DNA from: Comamonadaceae bacterium
Lineage (GTDB): Bacteria; Pseudomonadota; Gammaproteobacteria; Burkholderiales; Burkholderiaceae_C
Length of the DNA stretch: 64,000 nucleotides
Assembly (NCBI GenBank): GCA_947479935.1
Contig: CANKBG010000005.1
Coordinates: 1-64,000 of the forward strand
Direction: 5' to 3'
Numbering within the stretch: the stretch's first letter is position 1; each line of letters opens with the position of its first letter. A program made the translations under genes and the position numbers. A model generated the notes under the pieces. That model was not told where the DNA came from, did not search any database, and was given only the letters and a program-made list of their open reading frames with translations. This document shows, in pieces, positions 16,294 to 24,095 of this stretch.

Positions 16294-17223
16294 ATGAAAA
16301 TTATGCTTTTCAACGACTACCGAATTGGCATTATCAAGGGAGAGGGTTTGGTAGACGTCACCTCAGTCGTTTCAAATATTCCTCACAATGGCATTGGCGA
16401 CTTAATGAATGGTTTGATTGGCTCGTTTGATCAAGTCAAGCCTCGAATTGACAAGTTTGTTGAGACGGGTAAAACAGTCCCAATGGCCGGTGTCAAAATT
16501 CGCCCACCCTTGCCCAAGCCCGTCAACATCGAATGCATGGCAGTGAATTACATGGAAGACGGCACACGAAAGCAAGCGGCTTTGATCAATGCATTTCACA
16601 AGTCACCCGGTTGCATCATTGGACATGGTGAAACCATGGTTTTGCCAGACATTCCTTCTACTATTTTTGAAGGCGAGGCTGAACTGGCCTTGATCATTGG
16701 TAAACGTGGAAGTTTTATTCCTGCGTCCAATGCCATGGCGCATATTTTTGGCTATGTGAATTTCATTGATGGCTCTGCTAGAGGTGTACAGCCTGAAGGC
16801 AATTCCTTTTACCAAATGAAATCACGCGCTACTTTTGCGCCCATTGGCCCCTACATTGTCACTGCCGATGAAGTGAAAGACCCGCATAAATTGCAGGTGC
16901 GTTTGTGGGTGAATGGTGTGTTGAAGCAAAACTTCAACACCGATGACATGGCACACAAAATTCCACGTTGCATTGAATGGGTATCTGGTATTCATGAATT
17001 AGAGCCAGGCGACATCATTGCCACTGGCACCAATCACCGAGGTCTTTCTTCTTTTCAAGATGGTGACAAAGTTGAGTTGGAAGTTGAAGGAATGGGGCGC
17101 CTCACCATTGCCGTGAAAGATGATCTAAAGAGAACATGGTCTAGAGAAACACGGTTAGAGCGTGAACAACGCGGACTTACTGGAACAACTCCCCAGTTAA
17201 CGGGCAAGTACGCTAAAGCCTAA
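16294..17223 (+). CDS. Fumarylacetoacetate hydrolase family protein
   Basis: A 309-residue enzyme of the FAH superfamily, whose members hydrolyse or decarboxylate 2-oxo- and 1,3-dicarbonyl substrates in aromatic catabolism. The metal-binding carboxylates lie in FEGEAELALIIGKRG, with the substrate loop GHGETMVLPDIPS before it and the C-terminal GDIIATGTNHRGL and GDKVELEVEGMGRL motifs. It is soluble, without signal peptide. It heads an operon: 11 bases separate it from the alpha subunit of the oxidoreductase, followed by the beta subunit and a Bug receptor. A GGGA ribosome site precedes the ATG. The exact substrate is not evident; context points to an aromatic or 2-oxo acid pathway. Confidence 0.88.
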   Translation: MKIMLFNDYRIGIIKGEGLVDVTSVVSNIPHNGIGDLMNGLIGSFDQVKPRIDKFVETGKTVPMAGVKIRPPLPKPVNIECMAVNYMEDGTRKQAALINAFHKSPGCIIGHGETMVLPDIPSTIFEGEAELALIIGKRGSFIPASNAMAHIFGYVNFIDGSARGVQPEGNSFYQMKSRATFAPIGPYIVTADEVKDPHKLQVRLWVNGVLKQNFNTDDMAHKIPRCIEWVSGIHELEPGDIIATGTNHRGLSSFQDGDKVELEVEGMGRLTIAVKDDLKRTWSRETRLEREQRGLTGTTPQLTGKYAKA

Positions 17224-17234
17224 TTGGAGTTACT

Positions 17235-19391
17235 TTGGAAGTTTCGTTTCATGAAGAAATCAAGGCCCTTCGAATGGGCGATGGTGAGGTATTTAGAGGT
17301 GAGGGTATTCTTGCCATTACCAAAGGACTGCTGCAGTCGGGTGTTGCTTACGTAGGAGGCTATCAAGGCGCACCCGTTTCGCACCTTTTAGATGTGATGG
17401 TGCAAGCAAAACCTTACATGGATGAATTGGGTGTGCATGTAGAGGCTTGCTCCAACGAAGCTTCGGCGGCGGCCATGTTGGGTGCTTCAATTCATTACCC
17501 TATTCGGGGCGCCGTCACTTGGAAATCGATTGTCGGCACCAACGTGGCGGCCGATGCATTGTCCAATTTGTCTTCACCTGGCGTTACCGGTGGGGTTCTC
17601 ATTGTGGTGGGCGAGGACTACGGTGAGGGCGCCAGCGTCATTCAAGAACGCACGCATGCCTATGCCTTGAAGTCGGGTATGTGCTTGCTTGATCCGCGGC
17701 CTGAGTTGGGTCAAATGGTCAATATGGTGGAGCAGGGTTTTCGTTTGTCTGAAGCCTCTAACATGCCTGTCATGATGGAATTGCGCATTCGTGCTTGTCA
17801 TGTGCGTGGGCAGTTTGTGGCCAAAACAAACCAAGCACCCTTGCTTTCGAAAAAGAATTTGATTGCTGAACCCGCCGGGTTCGATTACATGCGGTTGGCA
17901 CACCCACCTGTGACATTTGCGCAAGAAAAACGCAAAGTGGCGCACAGGCTTCCAGCTGCGCGTGAGTTCATTCACGAAAACGGATTGAACGAACATTTCC
18001 CCGGCACCCAGCACAAGCACTTAGGATTGATTGTGCAAGGTGGGCTTTACAACACTCTGATCAGAGCGCTTCAACAATTTGATTTGTCCAACGCATTTGG
18101 TGCTTCAAGCCTGTCCATTTTGGTCTTGAACGTCACCTATCCTTTGGTGCCCACTGAGTTGATTGATTTTTGCAAAGACAAGTCAGCTGTGCTTTTGCTA
18201 GAAGAGGGGCAGCCTGAGTACATTGAACAAGAGCTGGCACTTATGCTGCGCCGATTGGATTTGCAGACGCCTTTGCATGGCAAAGACATGTTGCCCTCTG
18301 GGGGCGAATATACGGCTGAGGTGATGGCCGAAGGCTTGTTGAATTTCCTCAATCGACATGAACCTAGTGCTGTACCTCCAACAACACAAGCATGGTTGGA
18401 AGGCAATACAAAAAGGCGCCAAGAAGTGCAAGCGATGTTGGGAATTCCAATTCCCGCTCGACCACCCAGCATGTGCATTGGGTGCCCAGAGCGCCCCGTT
18501 TTTTCTGCCTTGAAATTAGCCCAAGAGACGGTAGGACCAGTGCATGTATCAGGTGACATTGGTTGCCATGCTCTGGCCACGTTTGAACCATTTTCTGTAG
18601 GCCACTCCATCTTGGGATACGGCATGAGCTTGGCCAGCCGTGCGGGCGTTTCCCCGCTTATGAAACGGCGTGTTTTATCCGTCATGGGCGATGGCGGCTT
18701 TTGGCACAACGGTTTGCTTACAGGTGTGCAAAGCGCACTTTTCAATGGCGATGATGCTGTTTTATTGATTTTTAAAAATGGCTATACCTCGGCCACTGGA
18801 ACGCAAGACATCATCAACACCCCCACTGAATTGTCCAAAGACGCTGTAAGCGACAAGCGGGAAAGTGTTGTACACACGAACCATGTGATCGAATCCACCC
18901 TCAAGGGGCTGGGTGTGAAATGGTTGAAAACAGTTCATACCTATGAAGTTGCCGAGATGCAGGCCACACTCACAGAGGCGTTCACCACCGATTTTCAAGG
19001 GCTGAAGGTCATTGTGGCGGAGGGTGAGTGCCAGTTAGAGAGGCAGCGGCGCATCAAGCCATGGCTGGCTTCTTTGATGGCAAAAGGCAAGCGCGTTGAG
19101 CGTGTGAAGTATGGCGTCGACGAAGACGTTTGCAATGGCGATCATGCTTGCATCCGGCTCTCGGGTTGCCCAACCCTTACTTTGAAAGACAATCCCGATC
19201 CTTTGAAAGTTGATCCTGTTGCCACTGTCATTGATGGTTGTGTGGGCTGTGGTTTGTGTGGCGAAAATGCGCACGCGGCTACTTTGTGCCCCTCTTTCTA
19301 CCGTGCTGAAGTGGTCCAGAATCCTGGTCCTTGGGAGCGCATTGGTTTTCGCCTTCAGACATGGATGACTCGCTTTTTACAACCTGCCTGA
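17235..19391 (+). CDS. Indolepyruvate ferredoxin oxidoreductase alpha subunit-like (thiamine diphosphate enzyme)
   Basis: A 718-residue 2-oxoacid:acceptor oxidoreductase subunit resembling IorA, which oxidatively decarboxylates aryl pyruvates to aryl-acetyl-CoA. The N-terminal pyrimidine-binding domain has GGYQGAPVSHLLD and EACSNEASAAAMLGAS. The thiamine diphosphate domain has GDIGCHALATF near 440 and VMGDGGFWHNGL near 484. The C-terminus has iron-sulfur cysteines in CNGDHAC...SGCP (from about 632) and CVGCGLCG...LCP (from about 669), suggesting two 4Fe-4S clusters. The start is a TTG at 17235 behind a GGAG ribosome site. Second gene of the operon, followed by its partner subunit. Substrate specificity is inferred from the family only. 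Confidence 0.88.
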   Translation: MEVSFHEEIKALRMGDGEVFRGEGILAITKGLLQSGVAYVGGYQGAPVSHLLDVMVQAKPYMDELGVHVEACSNEASAAAMLGASIHYPIRGAVTWKSIVGTNVAADALSNLSSPGVTGGVLIVVGEDYGEGASVIQERTHAYALKSGMCLLDPRPELGQMVNMVEQGFRLSEASNMPVMMELRIRACHVRGQFVAKTNQAPLLSKKNLIAEPAGFDYMRLAHPPVTFAQEKRKVAHRLPAAREFIHENGLNEHFPGTQHKHLGLIVQGGLYNTLIRALQQFDLSNAFGASSLSILVLNVTYPLVPTELIDFCKDKSAVLLLEEGQPEYIEQELALMLRRLDLQTPLHGKDMLPSGGEYTAEVMAEGLLNFLNRHEPSAVPPTTQAWLEGNTKRRQEVQAMLGIPIPARPPSMCIGCPERPVFSALKLAQETVGPVHVSGDIGCHALATFEPFSVGHSILGYGMSLASRAGVSPLMKRRVLSVMGDGGFWHNGLLTGVQSALFNGDDAVLLIFKNGYTSATGTQDIINTPTELSKDAVSDKRESVVHTNHVIESTLKGLGVKWLKTVHTYEVAEMQATLTEAFTTDFQGLKVIVAEGECQLERQRRIKPWLASLMAKGKRVERVKYGVDEDVCNGDHACIRLSGCPTLTLKDNPDPLKVDPVATVIDGCVGCGLCGENAHAATLCPSFYRAEVVQNPGPWERIGFRLQTWMTRFLQPA

Positions 19392-19425
19392 TGTTTTCTA
19401 TAGTGTCTTCTAAATTGAAATCAAC

Positions 19426-21012
19426 ATGACTCAAGCAGTATCGATCTTGTTGTGTGCATTAGGCGGTGAAGGCGGCGGCGTCTTGGCCGATTGGCTGGTG
19501 GAAGTAGCGCGCATAGCCGAATACCCTGCACAAGCCACTTCTATTCCTGGCGTAGCACAGCGCACGGGCGCCACCACTTACTATCTTGAAATTTACCCCG
19601 TCTCCAATTCGCAACTTCAGGGTCGGCAGCCTGTGCTGGGTTTGAACCCTTTGCCAGGTCGATTGGATGCCTTAATTTCCTCAGAGTTGTTGGAAACCGC
19701 AAGGCAAATTGGCAATGGTTTTGCATCGTCAGACCGCACCTATGTCATCAGCTCATCGTCGCGTGCCTTCACCACCGCCGAGAAAATGGTCATGGGTGAT
19801 GGTCGTCGTCAAGAAGCGCCCTTGCTCGATGTTATTTCTGCCAATAGCTTAAGGCACCATGTGCTAGACATGGCCAGCCTGTGTCAGGAAGCGGGTACCA
19901 TGGTCAGCGCAGTCATGTTGGGTGCCATTGCGGCCAGCGGTTTGCTGCCTTTTGAACGCCGGCATTATGAAGCAGTGTTGTCTGGCAACAGCGCTTCTAA
20001 GAAGGCCAGTTTGCGAGGATTTTCTTTGGCGTTTGAGCGAGTCAGTCTGCAGCGTGAACAAGCGCAGTATGTTGAAAAAGTTTTGGCACCTGATGTTCCA
20101 AAGGCAGGTTCGGTTTTTAATTTACCAAATCAGGTTGCGCAGCAATTTCCCCAGCACATGCACGAACTCTTGGCTTTGGCATTTGATCGATTGGTTCAAT
20201 ACCAAAACGAAAACTATGCACATCTGATGGTGACGCGCTTGTCGAATTTAAAAGCCATTGAGTTGGCTAGCCCCGGTGCTTCTGCCGATTTCCCAGTGAC
20301 CACTGAAACTATTCGATGGTTGGCCCTTTGGATGGCTTTTGACGACATCATTCAGGTGGCACATCTGAAAAGCAAAGCAACGCGTTGGCAACGTGTGTCA
20401 ACAGAAGTCAAACTCAAAGAGGGCGAATTGCTGAAAGTCTATGACCACTTCAAGCCAGGTGTGCCAGAGATTGCAGCCATGCTGCCGTCTTCTTGGGCTC
20501 AAGGTTTATTGAGGTGGGACCGTGCACGCATTGTGAAGGGTAAGGCCGCGTGGTCAATGCCGATTAAGTTGGCTCGCCACTCCGTTTTGGGCCTTGTGAG
20601 TTTGCGCATTCTAGCTTCTATGCGTGTGCTTCGGCCTATCGGCAGTCGTTATGCCACCGAACAATCGCTGATTGAAGAATGGCTTGACGGCATTGCCCGT
20701 GCTTGCTTGCGTTCGTCTGCATTGGCTTTAGAAGTTGCTCGGTGTGGGCAGTTAATCAAGGGCTATGGCAGTACCAATGAGCGCGGTAAAGACAATCTGC
20801 TTCATATCTTACGCACGGTTTGTCAGCCTTCAACAGAGCAATCTTTGAATGCACAAGCGGCAGTTGTGTCACAGATTAGGAAAGCTGCTTTGCAAGACGA
20901 GAAGGGTCAGTTGTTTGATCAAGCATTGTTACAACATGGTGCGCCTGCGCGCCCCATCAAAGAACAACCCATTCTGTGGATGAAAAATCCGAGAGTGAAA
21001 CAAGCTTCATAA
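19426..21012 (+). CDS. Indolepyruvate oxidoreductase beta subunit family protein
   Basis: A 528-residue protein. The first 190 residues are the gamma-type catalytic domain of 2-oxoacid oxidoreductases: ILLCALGGEGGGVLADWL at the start, then the SIPGVAQRTGATTYYLEI region. The rest is a long helical extension (DUF6537-like) found in the enlarged IorB subunits of proteobacteria. It would pair with the preceding TPP subunit in the cytoplasm. The ATG at 19426 lies 34 bases downstream of that gene. The extended form matches what is known for aerobic and facultative bacteria, where the electron acceptor is uncertain. Confidence 0.86.
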   Translation: MTQAVSILLCALGGEGGGVLADWLVEVARIAEYPAQATSIPGVAQRTGATTYYLEIYPVSNSQLQGRQPVLGLNPLPGRLDALISSELLETARQIGNGFASSDRTYVISSSSRAFTTAEKMVMGDGRRQEAPLLDVISANSLRHHVLDMASLCQEAGTMVSAVMLGAIAASGLLPFERRHYEAVLSGNSASKKASLRGFSLAFERVSLQREQAQYVEKVLAPDVPKAGSVFNLPNQVAQQFPQHMHELLALAFDRLVQYQNENYAHLMVTRLSNLKAIELASPGASADFPVTTETIRWLALWMAFDDIIQVAHLKSKATRWQRVSTEVKLKEGELLKVYDHFKPGVPEIAAMLPSSWAQGLLRWDRARIVKGKAAWSMPIKLARHSVLGLVSLRILASMRVLRPIGSRYATEQSLIEEWLDGIARACLRSSALALEVARCGQLIKGYGSTNERGKDNLLHILRTVCQPSTEQSLNAQAAVVSQIRKAALQDEKGQLFDQALLQHGAPARPIKEQPILWMKNPRVKQAS

Positions 21013-21046
21013 AAACTGAAATTGATTCAGACCCACAGGAGACATC

Positions 21047-22057
21047 ATGAAAAAAAACAATCAAAGCCATTTCTGTTCTCAATTCGCTCGGCGAACTCTG
21101 GCTACCGCTTTGTCCTTGCTTTTGCTTGGCCCCGCTTTGTGTGTCGATGCCTTGGCCCAATCTTGGCCTGCCAAGCCCATCAAAGTGGTGGTCAATTTTC
21201 CACCAGGTGGTGCTGCAGATCAAATTGCACGTGCCATTGGCATACCCTTGGCAGAGGCTTTAGGTCAGCCTGTTGTCATCGAAAACAGAGGCGGTGCCAA
21301 TGGCAACCTCGGCGGCGATATGGTGGCCAAGTCTGCGCCCGATGGTTACACCTTGCTCATGAGTTCAGGCGGCATGGTCTCTGTCAATCCGCACATCTAT
21401 GCGCGCATGTCTTTTGATCCAACCAAAGATTTGGTGCCGGTGGCTTCTGCGGCCAGAGTCTTGGTTTATTTGGTGGCCAAGCCCAATTTGCCAGTTGACA
21501 ACATTCAGGGTTTTTTAAAGTACGTCAGAGAAAATCCGGGCAAACTTTCGTATGGTTCTGCTGGCAATGGCAGTTCACCCCATTTGGCAGGTGAGATGAT
21601 GAAGAGCCAGGCGGGCTTGTTTGCTGTTCATGTGCCTTATCGGGGTGCCGCGCCTGCTTTGCAAGATGTGTTGGCCGGCCAACTTGATTTCTACTTCGAT
21701 CCTGGTATTGGCTTAGGTCAGGTGCGCGCTGGCAAGCTCAAACTTTTGGCGGTTGGTAGCCTGAAGCGGTCTCCCTTGTTTCCAAACGTGCCCACTTTGG
21801 ATGAGTCGGGCCTCAAAGGTTTTGACGCTGACACGGTGTTTGGTTTCTATGCCCCAGCAGGCACACCTGCAGATGTAATTACCAAAGTCAATCGCGAAAT
21901 CAATCGCATTTTGTCAACACAGGCATTGAAAGATCGCATTCAGAATTTAGGCGGTGAGGCTTTGCCCCTCACGCCTGCAGAGTTCGGTGCGCGTGCTACT
22001 GAAGACGCCAAACGATTTGGCGAAATCATTCGCGAACGCAAAATTGTTGGCGATTGA
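21047..22057 (+). CDS. Bug/TctC-family tripartite tricarboxylate transporter substrate-binding protein
   Basis: A 336-residue periplasmic solute-binding protein of the Bug (TctC) family, abundant in Burkholderiales, which binds carboxylated or aromatic-acid ligands. The signal peptide ends near ALA (about residue 37). The mature start SWPAKPIKVVVNFPPGG AADQIAR is diagnostic, as are VENRGGANGNLGGDMVAKSAPDGYTLL (in part) and the PHLAGEMMK region. It closes the operon, 34 bases after the beta subunit, with an AGGAG ribosome site. No membrane TctA/TctB genes are adjacent, so it probably uses a transporter elsewhere or acts as a sensor. The 30-bp repeat begins 18 bases after its stop. Confidence 0.93.
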   Translation: MKKNNQSHFCSQFARRTLATALSLLLLGPALCVDALAQSWPAKPIKVVVNFPPGGAADQIARAIGIPLAEALGQPVVIENRGGANGNLGGDMVAKSAPDGYTLLMSSGGMVSVNPHIYARMSFDPTKDLVPVASAARVLVYLVAKPNLPVDNIQGFLKYVRENPGKLSYGSAGNGSSPHLAGEMMKSQAGLFAVHVPYRGAAPALQDVLAGQLDFYFDPGIGLGQVRAGKLKLLAVGSLKRSPLFPNVPTLDESGLKGFDADTVFGFYAPAGTPADVITKVNREINRILSTQALKDRIQNLGGEALPLTPAEFGARATEDAKRFGEIIRERKIVGD

Positions 22058-22074
22058 GCCCAACAAAACAATTG

Positions 22075-22104
22075 TGATCTGACCCCAATTAATGACCCCA
22101 ATTA
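22075..22104. repeat. 30-bp GATCTGACCCCAATTAAT repeat, copy 1
   Basis: The sequence GATCTGACCCCAATTAAT followed by GACCCC and AATTA is repeated at 26273-26302 in the same orientation with one difference in 30 bases. The unit also contains an internal tandem (GACCCCAATTAAT then GACCCCAATTA). Similar AATTGGGGTCAG stretches often flank REP-associated tyrosine transposase genes (Y1_Tnp) in proteobacteria; that comparison is from memory. Copy 1 abuts the stop codon of the dihaem cytochrome gene. Confidence 0.8.
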
Positions 22105-22105
22105 A

Positions 22106-22726
22106 TTAATTGGTTAGGCGAGACAGGTAGTGGGCGATGGCTTTGAGGTCTTCGTCTGAAATACCGTAAAGCGAGGTGATCATGTTCGGGTCACGTCCTA
22201 CCACTTGGTTGGCCTTCATGGCGCGCATGGTGTAAAGCATATAGTCTTCACGCTGACCTGCCAGCCTGGGCATTTGATCTCTACCAACAAATGTGGGCAG
22301 GTGGCAAACACCGCAGCGCATTTCTTTGGAAAGCCTTTCACCTTTGTCGTACAAATCTATTTGCTTTTGCGATGATGGTTTGGCAATTTTTTTACTTGCA
22401 TAGTGATGGGCCAACTCGGTTAGTTCCGAGTCTTGTACATTGGCTAACGTGCCCTTCATTTCTGAATCTGCCCCATTTTGCAGAACGCCCTTCATCTGTG
22501 GGATATCCCGCATGCCTTCACGAATAAGTACCAATTGGTTTTCAATAAAAACCTTGGGTTGCCCCGCGATGGAAGGAATGTCCTTCAGCACAGAGTTGCC
22601 GTTAGGCCCATGACACACGTCACACGTGGCGGCGCGAGGAGGGGGTTTTTGGGCGACAGAAAAAAGGGGGGCCAACATGGCCACCCCCAGGAAGGCCAAG
22701 GCCCTCCATTTGGAACTTAAAAACAT
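22106..22726 (-). CDS. Dihaem cytochrome c (c4-like) paired with the PQQ dehydrogenase
   Basis: A 206-residue secreted cytochrome with a signal peptide (to about residue 25) and two haem sites, CDVCH at 35-39 and CGVCH at 138-142. Distal regions SIAGQPKVF and RLAGQREDYM give the two-lobed c4-type layout. It starts three bases after the stop of the PQQ-dependent dehydrogenase gene on the same strand, so it is very probably the electron acceptor that carries electrons from that enzyme toward the oxidase. The C-terminus ends SRLTN with its TAA formed at the edge of the repeated element. Confidence 0.92.
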   Translation of the reverse strand: MFLSSKWRALAFLGVAMLAPLFSVAQKPPPRAATCDVCHGPNGNSVLKDIPSIAGQPKVFIENQLVLIREGMRDIPQMKGVLQNGADSEMKGTLANVQDSELTELAHHYASKKIAKPSSQKQIDLYDKGERLSKEMRCGVCHLPTFVGRDQMPRLAGQREDYMLYTMRAMKANQVVGRDPNMITSLYGISDEDLKAIAHYLSRLTN

Positions 22727-22729
22727 TGC

Positions 22730-23974
22730 TTATTTGCTGTAAGACACGCGATAGATCACGCCCATTTGCTCGTCAGACACCAGCATGGCACCGTCGTTCA
22801 TTTGGTGCAAGTAAGCCGGACGACCCCACCAGCTTTGATCAGCTTCGTTGGCAAAGCCCGTCATGAACGGCTCAACTTTGGCATTTTTGCCATCGGCATC
22901 AGCACGAACAATGACCACGTCGTGACCAATTTTCTTGGTGCGGTTCCATGAGCCTTTGCGCGCGTTGAACAACACGTTTCGGTATTCAGCGGGGAACATG
23001 TTGCCGGTGTAAAACTTCACACCCATGGTGGCAGAGTGAGGGCCCATTAAAGCAACAGGTTGCTCAATGCCATCACAAGGCTTGGGACGCTTCACATCGG
23101 GGTCGGGCAGGTTACCTTGGTGGCAGCTTGGAAAGCCATAATGGCCACCCACTTTAAGGCGGTTCATGGTGTCGTTTGGCGTGTCGTCGCCTAACCAATC
23201 GCGGCCGTGATTGCTGAACCACAATTCACGGGTGACGGGGTGCCAGTCAAAGCCTACGCTGTTGCGAACACCGCGTGCCAACACTTCCATGCCAGAGCCA
23301 TCTGCGTTGTAACGGCGAATTTGAGCATATTCGGCACTAGGTGGCTCACAAATGTTGCAAGGCGCACCAAAGGGAACATACAGCTTGCCGTCAGGACCAA
23401 AAGCGATGTACTTCCAGTTGTGGTGCTTCTCTGGTGGCAGGTTGAATTTGGCAGTTAAATCAATGGGTGCCACATTGGGGTTTTTGTCAATGCCATCAAA
23501 GCGCAACACTTTGTCAACGGCCATAACATACAAAGAACCGTCTTTGTAAGCCACGGTGGGTTGATCAAGTTTGTCAATCACAACACGCGATGTGCGTGTT
23601 GTGCCGTTGTCTGTGATTTCATAAACACGGCCTAAGGGGCGAGTGCCGACATAGTATTTGCCGCCATCGCCTTGCGCGATAACTCGGCTGCCAGGCACGC
23701 TGTCTGCCCAAACTTCAACTTTGAATCCGGGTGGTAATTTGATCTTTTCAAGTGGCACATCAGCAGCTTTGGTGGCCGTGAGCTTGCCGGCCAATGGTGC
23801 CAAGGTAGATGTGGCCATCGCGTCGGACATGCCTTGTTTCCAAGCTGGGGCCGGCGCTGCTGGGGCTTGGGCATGGGCTGAAAGAGCGCCCAGAGTTAAT
23901 GAGACAGCTATGCCAAGTTGTTTGAATTGATGGGTTGAAATATATTTCACAGAAGTCTCCAAATTATTTTTCAA
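22730..23974 (-). CDS. Soluble PQQ-dependent sugar (aldose/sorbosone-type) dehydrogenase
   Basis: A 414-residue periplasmic quinoprotein with the six-bladed propeller of soluble glucose/aldose sugar dehydrogenases (YliI/Asd type). It oxidises sugars or related alcohols/aldehydes using PQQ and passes electrons to a cytochrome. After the signal peptide (ending near residue 36, SAHA) come KIKLPPGFKVEVWADSVPG, GVRNSVGFDWHPVTRELWFSNHGRDWLGDD (in part; the catalytic His and cofactor residues lie here) and the C-terminal WWGRPAYLHQMNDGAMLVSDEQMGVIYRV region. The cytochrome follows immediately and a PqqU-like TonB receptor precedes it. No PQQ biosynthesis genes are in the window. The substrate is unknown. 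Confidence 0.9.
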   Translation of the reverse strand: MKNNLETSVKYISTHQFKQLGIAVSLTLGALSAHAQAPAAPAPAWKQGMSDAMATSTLAPLAGKLTATKAADVPLEKIKLPPGFKVEVWADSVPGSRVIAQGDGGKYYVGTRPLGRVYEITDNGTTRTSRVVIDKLDQPTVAYKDGSLYVMAVDKVLRFDGIDKNPNVAPIDLTAKFNLPPEKHHNWKYIAFGPDGKLYVPFGAPCNICEPPSAEYAQIRRYNADGSGMEVLARGVRNSVGFDWHPVTRELWFSNHGRDWLGDDTPNDTMNRLKVGGHYGFPSCHQGNLPDPDVKRPKPCDGIEQPVALMGPHSATMGVKFYTGNMFPAEYRNVLFNARKGSWNRTKKIGHDVVIVRADADGKNAKVEPFMTGFANEADQSWWGRPAYLHQMNDGAMLVSDEQMGVIYRVSYSK

Positions 23975-24095
23975 GGACCGAATTTACTCAATTCAATTCA
24001 ATGCGTGTAAGACTGAGATTCGTTAACACTTGACTTAGTGGGGATATTGAAATTTTATTTGGGTAAACCCTTAAAAATTTGGACTGCTTTCTGTT

